Made by a program: the position numbers and the translations under genes. Below the pieces are notes generated by a model that saw nothing but the letters and a program-made list of their open reading frames with translations, made no database searches and was not told where the DNA came from. A stretch of 64,000 nt of DNA, from positions 62,001 through 126,000 of the forward strand of contig DHQL01000010.1 of assembly GCA_002408085.1 (NCBI GenBank), written 5' to 3'. The DNA comes from Spirochaeta sp. UBA5339. GTDB taxonomy: Bacteria; Spirochaetota; Spirochaetia; DSM-2461. This document shows, in pieces, positions 17,895 to 27,125 of the stretch (its first letter is position 1; every line of letters begins with the position of its first letter).

Positions 17895-19382
17895 ATGGCT
17901 GATAAACTGATCCTGGCCATAGACCAGGGAACCAGCGGCTCCAAGGCCGTACTGTTCAACACCAAAGGAGAGATCGTCAGTGACGGACGGGCTCCCCTGG
18001 AATCCTACTACCCCTCCGACGGCTATGTGGAGCAGAAGGGAGAGGAGATCTACCGTTCGGTTCTGGAGGCTGTTAAGAACTCTGTTGAAGGAGCCGAAGC
18101 GAAGGGATACTCAAAGGATGATATCCTCTGCTGCGGAATTTCAAACCAGAGAGAGACCTTTCTTGTGTGGGACAAATCGGGAGAGCCCCTGCACAACGCC
18201 GTGGTATGGCAGTGTAAACGCTCCATCGGAACCTGTCACGACCTGAAAGCCGCCGGCCATGAAGAGCTGATCCGCAGCCGGACCGGACTCTTTCTTGACC
18301 CCTACTTCTCGGGCACCAAGATGGTCTGGCTCAATGAAAATGACAAAGCCGTTAAAAAGGCTGTTGCCGAAGGCAGGGCCTGTTTCGGAAATGTCGATAC
18401 CTGGCTTCTCTACCGTCTTACCGGCGGTAAAGAGTATAAAACAGAGTATACAAATGCCTCCCGCACACTGTTCTTCAATCTTAAGACACTGGAGTGGGAC
18501 AGGGAGATCCTGCAGACTCTGGGACTGGAAAATCTGAACCTGCCGGAACTGCATCCCTCTGACTCTCTTTTCGGGACCAGTGACTTTGAAGGACTCTTCG
18601 ACAGAGAACTCCCCATTACAGGAATCCTGGGCGACTCCCATGCCGCTGCCTTCGGAGAACGCTGCTTTGAACCGGGAGATGCCAAGGCCACCATGGGAAC
18701 AGGCTCCTCAATCCTGATGAACACCGGAGAGATGGTCTCTCCTGACAGCACAAAGATGGTATCCACCATCTGCTGGAGCACAAAGGAGAAGGTCTCCTAT
18801 GCTCTTGAAGGAATCATCGTCAGCTGCGGCTCCACCCTGAACTGGATCAGTTCGGCACTGGGCTTCTTCAAGGACGGAAAAGAGGCTGACAAGATTGCCC
18901 TTTCCCTGAAGGACAACGGAAACGTCTATATAGTTCCCGCCTTCAGCGGCCTGGGGGCCCCCTGGTGGAAGATGGAGCAGAAGGGACAGATCCACGGACT
19001 GACCTTCGGAACTGACTCCCGTCATATTGTACGGGCGGGACTGGAATCCATCGCCTACCAGATTACCGATGTGATTAATGCCATGAAGAAGGACAGCGGT
19101 GCGAAGCTCAACTCTCTTCAGATCGACGGGGGCACCTCCTCCAGCCCCCTGATCAAGGATATGCTGGCCGCGCTGCTGCCTCTTCAGCTCTACAGATGCA
19201 CACTGAAGGAGGCCTCGGCCCTGGGTGCGGCCCTGATTGCCGGGCTTGGTGCGGGAGTTTACTCATCGATTGAAGAGATTGCCGCACTGACATACGACAG
19301 GGAGCACATTGAAGAACTGAAGAGTTCTCTCCATGATAAAGCCTACAGAGGATGGCTGAAGATTCTGGAGAATCTGAATTAA
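17895..19382 (+). CDS. FGGY-family carbohydrate kinase (glycerol-kinase-like)
   Basis: A 495-residue sugar or polyol kinase. The N-terminal ATPase fold starts LAIDQGTSGSKAVLF; SNQRETFLVWD, GILGDSHAAAFGE and MGTGSSILMNTG follow the glycerol kinase layout, and the C-terminal QIDGGTSSSPL is the adenosine motif. GTSGS replaces GTTSS of GlpK, and no glycerol facilitator or dehydrogenase is nearby, while two transketolase subunits lie 21 bases upstream. I therefore infer a ketose such as apulose or another branched or short ketose as substrate. Glycerol kinase itself remains possible. Confidence 0.85.
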   Translation: MADKLILAIDQGTSGSKAVLFNTKGEIVSDGRAPLESYYPSDGYVEQKGEEIYRSVLEAVKNSVEGAEAKGYSKDDILCCGISNQRETFLVWDKSGEPLHNAVVWQCKRSIGTCHDLKAAGHEELIRSRTGLFLDPYFSGTKMVWLNENDKAVKKAVAEGRACFGNVDTWLLYRLTGGKEYKTEYTNASRTLFFNLKTLEWDREILQTLGLENLNLPELHPSDSLFGTSDFEGLFDRELPITGILGDSHAAAFGERCFEPGDAKATMGTGSSILMNTGEMVSPDSTKMVSTICWSTKEKVSYALEGIIVSCGSTLNWISSALGFFKDGKEADKIALSLKDNGNVYIVPAFSGLGAPWWKMEQKGQIHGLTFGTDSRHIVRAGLESIAYQITDVINAMKKDSGAKLNSLQIDGGTSSSPLIKDMLAALLPLQLYRCTLKEASALGAALIAGLGAGVYSSIEEIAALTYDREHIEELKSSLHDKAYRGWLKILENLN

Positions 19383-19395
19383 AGAGCTGAAAAGA

Positions 19396-19433
19396 GAACC
19401 GGGCCTGATATTTCTGAATATCATGCCCGGTTC
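19396..19433. terminator. Long hairpin between convergent kinase and nucleoside-hydrolase genes
   Basis: GAACCGGGC (19396-19404) pairs with GCCCGGTTC (19425-19433), extended after one mismatch by TGATATT/AATATCA. No T run follows, so it may be a weak terminator or an mRNA 3' end stabiliser. Confidence 0.6.
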
Positions 19434-19468
19434 ACAGTTCCCCTGAAGATCCTCTCTGACTGGAATCC

Positions 19469-20389
19469 CTAGCGCTTTGTACTCTCTGCAAAAAGAGCCA
19501 GCTTACAATAAAAATCCTCGAGGATAAGCCGGGAGTCAATTTTATTATACACACGGATCGGCCTGTTCAGTCCGGTATGAATGTAATTCATATCATCGTT
19601 ACCGACCTGGGGAGCCTGAATATAATCAAAGGAAAAACGGTCTTCATAGAGGACCAGCCCCACTGCGGGAGAGTCCCCCAGAACCCAGGTCTCACCGCTC
19701 CGGAAGGCACTCTGTCTTGCCACCGGCTCATGAGCATGTTCATCCAGCTGTTCACACAGATATTCCCCGATTCTGCCGCAGGGTCTGACACGGTATTCCA
19801 ACTCCGCCAGAGATACAGGAATCATCTCATACACATTTTTGGGAACCTGCCAGAACTCGACTGTCGAAGAGAACACCAAATTGGCCGCATGAATATCATT
19901 ACCCAGATTGAATTCCGGACCTCCATTGGGATATCGGCCACCGCCGATCCATATGGCTGTCAACCGCTTTGCAATACGGGGTTCCATAAGAAGGGCGCTG
20001 GCAAGATCAGTTAAGGGCCCCATAAAGAGGACATACAAGGGCCTGTCGTCATCAGCCATGGCCTCCCGTATAATCAATTCTGCCCCTTCCGAAGGAACGG
20101 GTGTCACCTCGTTGGGAAGACAGTGAGGAGCCCCTTTAAAAATCATATCCTTTTTAGAGAAATTCATCAGATCAAAAAGGAGTTCCACTTCCCTGTAGCT
20201 TCTTTCCATGGCATCGGAGTGCTTTGTCCCGTAATGGGCGGCAATGATTCCACGGTTATCAATCTTGGGACTCAGCAGTGCCTGGACAACGGCAAACTGG
20301 TCGTCTGCCTCATTCTTTGTATCTGTATCTGTAATGACACGGACGACTTTCTCTTCAGGAACCCTGAATTTGTAATTTGTATATCTCAC
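19469..20389 (-). CDS. Inosine-uridine nucleoside hydrolase-family protein
   Basis: A 306-residue member of the IUNH fold, whose enzymes cleave N-glycosidic bonds of ribonucleosides. The calcium motif is DTDTKNEADD (21-30), two residues longer than the classic DTDPGIDD. FMGPLTDLASAL and EFNLGNDIHAA (the latter with likely catalytic-pocket Asn and Asp) are present. The start is GTG at 20389 with GAGG 5 bases upstream. It lies 7 bases after the permease gene as the last gene of the 26621-19469 operon, which suggests a glycoside rather than a nucleoside substrate; that is inference. Confidence 0.8.
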   Translation of the reverse strand: MRYTNYKFRVPEEKVVRVITDTDTKNEADDQFAVVQALLSPKIDNRGIIAAHYGTKHSDAMERSYREVELLFDLMNFSKKDMIFKGAPHCLPNEVTPVPSEGAELIIREAMADDDRPLYVLFMGPLTDLASALLMEPRIAKRLTAIWIGGGRYPNGGPEFNLGNDIHAANLVFSSTVEFWQVPKNVYEMIPVSLAELEYRVRPCGRIGEYLCEQLDEHAHEPVARQSAFRSGETWVLGDSPAVGLVLYEDRFSFDYIQAPQVGNDDMNYIHTGLNRPIRVYNKIDSRLILEDFYCKLALFAESTKR

Positions 20390-20396
20390 TTCAACC

Positions 20397-21248
20397 TCAT
20401 CCTTTAACTGCCCCCTGGGTTAAACCCGCAATAAAATAACGCTGGAAATACCCGAACAGAAGAAGCAGAGGAACCGTTACCAGACATAATCCGGCAGAGT
20501 ACTGTCCCCACTCGACACCCATTTCCGTCTTAAAGTTCAACAGGCCGACTGTCAGAGTCTTAAGACTCATAACGGAAGCCGTAACGATCTGAGCCCACAT
20601 CAACTCACCCCAGTTATTGATAAAATTGAAAACAATAACCGTTGCCATAGCAGGCGTGATCAGAGGAAGGACGATGGAAAAGAAAGTTCTGAACTCCGTG
20701 CATCCGTCAATTCGGGAAGACTCGATAATATCCATTGGAATGGTCTCAAAGAACTTCTTGAAAATATACATACTGAAGGGAATCTGCCACGCCGTGTAGG
20801 GTAGAATCAGAGCCTGATAGCCGCTTAGCAGCCCCATTTTGGCCATCATTGAGTACAGGGATATATAAATAGCGATTCCCGGAATAAAATTGAAGGTCAT
20901 AAATCCCATAATAATCGCTTCAGATTTGGGAATATTCATCTTGCCGAGGGCATACCCGCCCATAGTTGTCAGTACAACAGTGAGAAGTACAGAAACTCCC
21001 GTTACAATCAGACTGTTCATAAAGTACATGTTCAGATGGCCTGTCTGCCAGGCATCTGGATAGTTTTTCCATACCGGCGCAAGAGGAAGGCCGAAGAGAT
21101 TGACAAAAAATTCCTGGGTGGATTTCAAAGATGTGAAAAGCAGGAATATGATCGGATAAGCCACAATAAGAGCGGAGAATATCAGAATAATGTGGGAGAG
21201 ATAGACAACAATGTCCTTCTTCCCAGTAAAAACACTGTCAGAGTTCAT
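20397..21248 (-). CDS. CUT1 ABC sugar permease, MalG type (importer 1)
   Basis: A 283-residue inner-membrane permease with about six transmembrane helices and the EAA loop (IIESSRIDGCTEFRTFFSIVLPL, with Gly at the conserved place) that docks the ATPase. A GGGGG ribosome site precedes the ATG, and the start overlaps the MalF-type gene by 11 bases. No ATPase gene is present in this operon, so a shared MsmK-type ATPase encoded elsewhere is expected. Confidence 0.92.
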   Translation of the reverse strand: MNSDSVFTGKKDIVVYLSHIILIFSALIVAYPIIFLLFTSLKSTQEFFVNLFGLPLAPVWKNYPDAWQTGHLNMYFMNSLIVTGVSVLLTVVLTTMGGYALGKMNIPKSEAIIMGFMTFNFIPGIAIYISLYSMMAKMGLLSGYQALILPYTAWQIPFSMYIFKKFFETIPMDIIESSRIDGCTEFRTFFSIVLPLITPAMATVIVFNFINNWGELMWAQIVTASVMSLKTLTVGLLNFKTEMGVEWGQYSAGLCLVTVPLLLLFGYFQRYFIAGLTQGAVKG

Positions 21249-22140
21249 AGGCGTCCCCCTTAACGACTTTTTTGGTTATTACCATTCCCAGAAGAACAAT
21301 CAGCACAAATATCATGGACATGCTGGCGCCATAACCGTAGTTGTTGAAACTGAAGGTGTTCTGCATTATCCACATGGGCATTACCACAGAAAACTTTCCA
21401 GGACCGCCGTTAGTGAGTGCTAAAACCGTATCATAAATTTTCAAACCGGCCATCAGTGCAAAAATAGCACTGAGCTGAATAAATGACATGATCAGGGGAA
21501 GAGTTATCTTTCTGAAAACCTGCCACTCTCCAGCACCTTCCAGGCGGGCAGATTCATAAAGAGACTGGGGAATGGACTGTATTCCGGCAAAACAGAGTAC
21601 CATGGTCAAACCGACCTGTTTCCAGGCGGAAACAAAAAGAAGGCTGTTGAGTACGGTAGCCTTGTTGGTCAGCCATGCCTTCTGAAGAGAATCAAGGCCG
21701 ATAGCTCCGAAGAAGCTGTTCAGAATTCCATACTCGGGTTCATAGACAAATGAAAAAATCAGAGCGGTTATTACCGCAGGAATCATACTGGGAGAGAACA
21801 GAATTGTCCGGATGATACCACCAGTTCTTCTGCCCACATACATCAGCAGCCAGGCCAGAAGGACTCCGACAATCACACTGATAATTGATGATCCAAATCC
21901 CAGATAGAGGGAGTTTTTAATGGCAAGAAGAAAATACCTGTCCTTGAAGGCACTGATATAGTTCTCAAGACCGATGAGTTCTTTTGCTCCAAACCCGTTC
22001 CAGCTTTGAAATGAAAGAACCAGATTACTGAAGAACGGGATAACAGCAAAAAAAAGATAGACCAGTGTAGCCGGTAAAAGAAACAAAAAACCTTTAATCA
22101 TATAAGCATGACCAAGGGAACGCTGCTTGTTTTTTATCAT
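21238..22140 (-). CDS. CUT1 ABC sugar permease, MalF type (importer 1)
   Basis: A 300-residue permease with six predicted helices and an EAA loop (YESARLEGAGEWQVFRKITLPL). A TTG further upstream (22155) gives a longer frame, but GGAG 9 bases before the ATG at 22140 supports the shorter start. It is paired with the MalG-type gene and receives substrate from the binding protein at 22205-23455. Confidence 0.92.
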   Translation of the reverse strand: MIKNKQRSLGHAYMIKGFLFLLPATLVYLFFAVIPFFSNLVLSFQSWNGFGAKELIGLENYISAFKDRYFLLAIKNSLYLGFGSSIISVIVGVLLAWLLMYVGRRTGGIIRTILFSPSMIPAVITALIFSFVYEPEYGILNSFFGAIGLDSLQKAWLTNKATVLNSLLFVSAWKQVGLTMVLCFAGIQSIPQSLYESARLEGAGEWQVFRKITLPLIMSFIQLSAIFALMAGLKIYDTVLALTNGGPGKFSVVMPMWIMQNTFSFNNYGYGASMSMIFVLIVLLGMVITKKVVKGDAYEL

Positions 22141-22204
22141 AATTATTAGCTCCAAAAAGTGATTCGGCCCTCCCCGGTCTGTCGGGATGAGGGCCGAAAT
22201 AAAC

Positions 22205-23455
22205 CTATTTAACGGCGTCCTGTCTCAGGGCTTCGAGATCCTTAAGAACAGTATCGATGGGAGTGCCGGAGCAGACTAGCCCGACAATATCATTCTGCAG
22301 AAAACTGTTGATCTGGGAAGAAAGATTCTGAAGATGCCGGTAACCGACGACATTATCACCGGCGGTGGTATTCATCAGATCCTGCATAAGCTTGTTGTCA
22401 ATCTTGTCCTGTTTGGCTTTAATAGAAGGAAGACGGCCAGTAGCCATGGTAATGGACTGTCCTGCTTCACTTGTATAAAACTTTATAAACCTGACTGCTT
22501 CCTCTTTGTGAGCTGCGTTAACAGGAACAAAGAGTGCGTTAGTAATAACATTGACACCATAGGCAGAGTCTTTTGATACAAGAGGAAACTTAGCCACACC
22601 CAGTTCAAACTGGGCATTGTCTTCATAGGTACCAACGTTTGATCCGGCATCGAAGAGCATGGCGATTTTCCCCTGATAAAAGGCGGCCTGAACCTGATCT
22701 TTGGTTGCAGTCAAGGCACCTTCACCAGGATACCAGATTCCTCTATCATAGGCTTCCTTCAGGAAGATCAAACACTCTCTGAGCCCGGGAGCCTCATTGG
22801 GACCGGCCAGGGGAACCCTTCCGTTGACAACATCATCCAGTACTCCACTATTCGCCATCACCTGATAGGCGAAAACAAGGAGCTGATGGTTCTGTCCGGT
22901 CCAGTTACCCATGGCATAAATTCCCTTTTTCTTCAGTTCTTCACCTACGGCGAAGACTTCTTCAACAGTGGTGGGAACAGAAAGATTATTTTCCTTGAAA
23001 ATATCCTCGTTGATGTACAGAGTTTCGATAACCGGCTGATAAGAGATGGAGTAATATTTGCCATCAATTTTACCTGCATCAATATAGGTCTGAACAAATG
23101 TATTCATCCACTCGTTATTGTTGGCTGTCAGATAGGAAGTCAGATCGGTAGCCATGCCGCTGTCGACGAATGCACTGATCTGAGAACCCCAGAAAAAGGA
23201 CACATCCACAGGATTGCCGGATGCTATCCCAGTCTTGATAATCTGCTCGGCATTGTCAAAGTCACAGGGAACGATCTCCACCTTGATATCGGGGTTCTCA
23301 GCTTCAAACTGAGCGACCATATCCTTGTTGTACTGAGCGTCAGAACCATAGAATTTAATGGTAGTCACTCCATCTTTGGAATCAGACTGACCGCTTCCAA
23401 ATACGGGAAGTACAGACAGAACCAGAACCAAACCGATTGTAATAAGTCTTTTCAT
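22205..23455 (-). CDS. CUT1 sugar/oligosaccharide-binding protein (importer 1)
   Basis: A 416-residue SBP_bac_1 family protein. The signal peptide MKRLITIGLVLVLSVLPVFG is followed by SGQSDSKDG, again the spirochaete-style Gly-Gln-type N-terminus without Cys. The frame runs on to 23731, but AAGGAG before the ATG at 23455 and the signal peptide settle the start. It is encoded just after the GH106-like gene, which presumably acts on the imported oligosaccharide. Confidence 0.92.
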   Translation of the reverse strand: MKRLITIGLVLVLSVLPVFGSGQSDSKDGVTTIKFYGSDAQYNKDMVAQFEAENPDIKVEIVPCDFDNAEQIIKTGIASGNPVDVSFFWGSQISAFVDSGMATDLTSYLTANNNEWMNTFVQTYIDAGKIDGKYYSISYQPVIETLYINEDIFKENNLSVPTTVEEVFAVGEELKKKGIYAMGNWTGQNHQLLVFAYQVMANSGVLDDVVNGRVPLAGPNEAPGLRECLIFLKEAYDRGIWYPGEGALTATKDQVQAAFYQGKIAMLFDAGSNVGTYEDNAQFELGVAKFPLVSKDSAYGVNVITNALFVPVNAAHKEEAVRFIKFYTSEAGQSITMATGRLPSIKAKQDKIDNKLMQDLMNTTAGDNVVGYRHLQNLSSQINSFLQNDIVGLVCSGTPIDTVLKDLEALRQDAVK

Positions 23456-23537
23456 TACGAACTCCTTTAATATACTTTCCCCGGGTATTCCTCTTTCTGT
23501 ATATCCAGGGATTATTGCGATTTTCCGCATGCTCCTG

Positions 23538-26500
23538 TCAGGAGACCCCGAATGGAACAAAGGCGTAGCGGTCATCCCAGAGGTTCCTGCTGCGGTCCTC
23601 ATCATTTGTCGCATCCGCCTCGGTTGCTTTTTCAACCCAGCTCCACTTGCCGGTAAAACTATCCGGCCCCACACTGAAAGGCTCTCCCGCCCTGTGATGA
23701 TGAGGACCCAGCATGTTCCGGTTGCTTCCATAGAGAATCAGGGTAATCCTGTTCTCCCCGTCAGCAAGGAAGGGGGTCAGGTCTGCTTCCCAGGGAGCCC
23801 AGAGAAGGTTTTTAACATGCTCGCCGTTAACCAGAATCTCCATCATGGAGACATTGCATTCTTTAAAAGAAAGAATCAGATTCCTGTTTTCCTCCGGGCA
23901 GAACAGAACTGAGGTATGGAGGCATGTTTTTCCCGAAAAGAACAGAAGCCCCTCCTGAACCAGATTATCCGGTGTTACGGTCTCAGGCAGTTTATCCAGG
24001 TAGAAGGGGCCCTTTGTGACAACAGAACCATTACCGCCGGGTACAAAACCGTCCTGGCTCTTTACAGCAAACTGACCTGTCAGGTAGATATTCTCAAGCT
24101 CAACATCGTAGGTCATCTTATTCTTTTCTGTTTCATAGACCTCTTTGTCAAAAAGGACATGATATACATTGCTGCTCTGATAAAAATCACGCTCAAGACG
24201 TATGGTATTTTTTCCCTCACAGAGACAGGATGAGATATCCAGTGTTTTAAAAGAGCTGTCCTTCCACCACCGGGACTTGTCAAAGACAACGGGTGTACCG
24301 TTTACCTGAATTGAAAAGTCCTGCGCTTCTTCAACGACCAGGCTTATTCCTGTCATTTCTTCTACACCAAGTCTGCTGTCAAATGAGAACTCCATTACAA
24401 GGCGGCAGGACTCTCTCATATCCAGAAGCTTCCTGAAAAGATGAATAACTTCTAGTTCATCCTGCCATTCACCGCCGTTTATAGAGTAGCGGCATCTGTC
24501 CAGGGTGAGAACATTGGGATCATCCATCTCCAGATCCCATGATTTCCCGGGCCTCAGATATTCGGTTTCAACCTCTTTTGGATCTACAGGATTCTCAGGT
24601 GCAAGTTTCTCTCCCGAAACCAGAACGATAGACCGGGCGGGCTCCATATGGAGAGACAGCCTGCGGCTGCAGTTGACGGAATCAGAGAGCAACTTTGCAT
24701 AGCTGTCTTCCAGAGGATCGTAAAGGAAGAGATCACGGCTGTCCGGAATTTCAATAACCGCATCATGCCCCTTTTTCCGGCTGTTATTGACCAGATACCA
24801 ATAGACCGAGTCTTCAAAGACACGGCTGGTAGACCATATATCCTGAATTTGTGAATCGTTAGTCTCGCTTTTGATACTAAGAGAATGTTTGCAATGGGTG
24901 TTCCAGAAATCAGCATCCCCGGGTCCTCTAGCGAAAAATAGGGATTCTTCAGGAAAGATTCTTTTCAGAGGCAGACCCTCTTCATAACCAGGCAGGCTTT
25001 TCACAACAAGAACCTTCCCGCCCTGCTTTGCCAGTTTGCCAACAAAATCCAGGGTAGTCCCGGCCAGAGTAAGACATTCAGGAATAATCACCGTAGAATA
25101 GGAACACTCTCCCACATGGATACTTCCGCCGGAGACTGAGCCGTGGCGATCCATTACTGTTTCGTCTCCCAGATGATACTCAATATGCTGCCCCGAGAGA
25201 GTCTCAAGGAGGGCAGAAAAAGACTTGTCGATCTCTTTGATAACCGGAGTGACCTTTCCATCAAACTCGAGCCACCCGCTGCGCATGGGATGAACAACAA
25301 GAACATTCACAGACTGAATACCGTCTCGAAGAATCATCCCGATTCTGGACAGAAAGGTATTGAAGAGTTCATATTTATCCCACCAGGGCTGCTGGATAAA
25401 CAGTGAAGGTGGATAGTCTCTCTTCCGTGTACCCCGGATGGTATATCCCTCCAGGTGCTGACAGAGAGTATTGACTCCATTCACATACTGCCACTGAGCA
25501 ACCCATTTCAGATCTTCAAAGCCGGCGTTCCAGCCGCAAAGTGCGAACGACTCGGTCAGAACCTGTTTCTTGCCCGTCTGCGCAGCCACAGAACTCACCT
25601 GTTTGGGTACAACAGGAGAGCTCATGGTCCTGCGTAGCCAGTCAATACCGGGAATATCCATAAATTCATAGAAGGGCATTACCCCCCCGGTATTGGCAAT
25701 CTGAGTAGCAATACTCTCCTCCATCATGACATGACCGGTTAAGGCGCTGTTGTTGTTCCTGCACCAGTCTCCAATCTGCTTCATAAAGGAATGAGCAAAC
25801 ATATGATTCACGATCTTCCAGAATCTGTAACGGATAGTTTTGTAATCGCCGCAGCGGTAAAAGAGAGAGGGTAGAGAGTCTCTCAAAGAAGCTGAATACT
25901 CCTTTTCATAGGCCTCTTCAAGGTCGTAGGACCAGGGGAAATCCCGCTCAACATTTCTGCCCGACAACCGTGGTTCGTCTGTAAAGAAGCCCTTCATGGC
26001 TCCCTTCATATACCCGGGCATTTCCGCCTTGTAGGCTTCATGGGTATTCTTTATAAAGGCAGCAACAACCTCTTTACTCAGAACATCGATATAATAGGGG
26101 TTCGATGCATGACTGATAATCAAACACTCCCTCTTTGCTTCTAAAGCGGATAAGGCCTCTGCTCTATTGAGGAGCCTGTACTCCCTGCAAGCTGATTCAA
26201 TACTGTATATACCGATTATCCCGACAGCAGCGATGCAGTTGTTCAGGTCGTCCTGTTCAGGAACACAAACCCTGGTCTCCAGCCACCGTCCGTGATACCG
26301 GTCACCCATTTCACAGACCAGACCTCCTGCGAAACCACTGGGCCAGCCGTCCTCATCATAAACCCAGGGTTCCATGCCGTATTTTTCTGCTTCATCAATG
26401 CCGGCTCGAATGGCATCCATCCACTCCGTTCCCAGATATTCTGTTTCCAGTCCGCTCCTTGCATGCATGAAGAATCCACCAAGACCGGCTTTATTCATCT

Positions 26501-26621
26501 CCTGAATCTGATAACGAACCATGTCCGGAGTAAGCCTGTCATTCCAGGACCAGAAGGGTAATGGCCTGTAATTCTTTGCAGGATCAGAGAGTTTATTTTT
26601 AATACTTTTGTTCATTTTCAT
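23538..26621 (-). CDS. GH106-like glycoside hydrolase (alpha-L-rhamnosidase-related)
   Basis: A 1027-residue protein with no signal peptide, so probably cytoplasmic. The N-terminal part, PFWSWNDRLTPDMVRYQI then GLGGFFMHARSGL and EPWVYDEDGWPSG, matches the TIM-barrel start of the alpha-L-rhamnosidase-related family (PF17132, GH106). C-terminal beta-sandwich domains (about 690-1000) look like galactose-binding jelly rolls. It leads the 26621-19469 operon with importer 1 and the nucleoside-hydrolase-family gene. Substrate probably a rhamnose-containing plant oligosaccharide, but many relatives are uncharacterised. Confidence 0.75.
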   Translation of the reverse strand: MKMNKSIKNKLSDPAKNYRPLPFWSWNDRLTPDMVRYQIQEMNKAGLGGFFMHARSGLETEYLGTEWMDAIRAGIDEAEKYGMEPWVYDEDGWPSGFAGGLVCEMGDRYHGRWLETRVCVPEQDDLNNCIAAVGIIGIYSIESACREYRLLNRAEALSALEAKRECLIISHASNPYYIDVLSKEVVAAFIKNTHEAYKAEMPGYMKGAMKGFFTDEPRLSGRNVERDFPWSYDLEEAYEKEYSASLRDSLPSLFYRCGDYKTIRYRFWKIVNHMFAHSFMKQIGDWCRNNNSALTGHVMMEESIATQIANTGGVMPFYEFMDIPGIDWLRRTMSSPVVPKQVSSVAAQTGKKQVLTESFALCGWNAGFEDLKWVAQWQYVNGVNTLCQHLEGYTIRGTRKRDYPPSLFIQQPWWDKYELFNTFLSRIGMILRDGIQSVNVLVVHPMRSGWLEFDGKVTPVIKEIDKSFSALLETLSGQHIEYHLGDETVMDRHGSVSGGSIHVGECSYSTVIIPECLTLAGTTLDFVGKLAKQGGKVLVVKSLPGYEEGLPLKRIFPEESLFFARGPGDADFWNTHCKHSLSIKSETNDSQIQDIWSTSRVFEDSVYWYLVNNSRKKGHDAVIEIPDSRDLFLYDPLEDSYAKLLSDSVNCSRRLSLHMEPARSIVLVSGEKLAPENPVDPKEVETEYLRPGKSWDLEMDDPNVLTLDRCRYSINGGEWQDELEVIHLFRKLLDMRESCRLVMEFSFDSRLGVEEMTGISLVVEEAQDFSIQVNGTPVVFDKSRWWKDSSFKTLDISSCLCEGKNTIRLERDFYQSSNVYHVLFDKEVYETEKNKMTYDVELENIYLTGQFAVKSQDGFVPGGNGSVVTKGPFYLDKLPETVTPDNLVQEGLLFFSGKTCLHTSVLFCPEENRNLILSFKECNVSMMEILVNGEHVKNLLWAPWEADLTPFLADGENRITLILYGSNRNMLGPHHHRAGEPFSVGPDSFTGKWSWVEKATEADATNDEDRSRNLWDDRYAFVPFGVS

Positions 26622-26703
26622 TTAACTTCCAATAATAAAGAGAAAAGAATTCCAGATTATATCGAATAAATCCCCTGAAATCGGGTAAAATTTGAATAAA
26701 ACC

Positions 26704-26745
26704 TTCTTTTACTTACGGTTTACCACGCTTTTCTTTTGATGTCAA
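26704..26745 (-). promoter_or_regulatory. Promoter and shared element of the GH106-like operon
   Basis: Minus-strand TTGACA (26745-26740), 17-base spacer, TAAACC (26722-26717), lying in the 21-base element 26704-26724. It matches the ribose-type ABC promoter at 15932-15973 in 18 of 21 bases with the same spacing. Confidence 0.6.
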
Positions 26746-26765
26746 CAATATAGACCCTTATTCAA

Positions 26766-26784
26766 TTTCGTTTTCAAACGTTTA
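26766..26784. promoter_or_regulatory. TTTCGTTTTCA element and AAACGTTT palindrome
   Basis: TTTCGTTTTCA (26766-26776) is identical to 16034-16044 upstream of the transketolase-kinase unit. It runs into AAACGTTT (26777-26784), itself a perfect 8-base palindrome. It lies upstream of the -35 of the GH106-like operon, where an activator or repressor could bind. Confidence 0.4.
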
Positions 26785-26858
26785 AACAATCTTTTATTTA
26801 TTTATTCTTGCATTTATTTATATATCAGACAAAAAGAAGACATGGATTATGGAACGGT

Positions 26859-27125
26859 TTAAATAGTGGGAAGAAAAAATCGCCAAGTAATAGGAATTCG
26901 ACTGATTGGGAGATTATCCCCACCCCTTGCAGGAGGGCCGATAAAATATACAAGGGCCAAAGACCCTTGGAAACTGAACTGCTTTAATCCGGACAGCCAT
27001 ATACGCTCTGCTGTGCATTTGAATAGAAATTTTCCATCTATGTACACCTTGTCCTGAATGGTCATGTTCCATGTGTCTATCAGATCGACCTGATAGTTTT
27101 TATCTTCATTAAAATATAAGGGCAT
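26859..27125 (-). pseudogene. Probable C-terminal remnant of a DUF5605-type glycosidase
   Basis: An 88-codon frame. Its first half, YQVDLIDTWNMTIQ then GKFLFKC, resembles the C-terminal beta-domain of DUF5605-bearing glycoside hydrolases, in which an IDTWNMT segment is typical. The second half reads as random sequence, and there is no ribosome site or upstream coding continuation. I read it as a decayed fragment; the family call is tentative. Confidence 0.4.

Noticed and set aside
17895..19382. Naming the FGGY kinase glpK
   Set aside because: Overall layout is glycerol-kinase-like, but the phosphate loop differs and the operon context (transketolase, sugar isomerase, ribose-type importer) argues against glycerol.
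23456..23731. 92-codon N-terminal extension of the importer 1 binding protein
   Set aside because: It overlaps the GH106-like gene in another frame, and the signal peptide and ribosome site begin at 23455.
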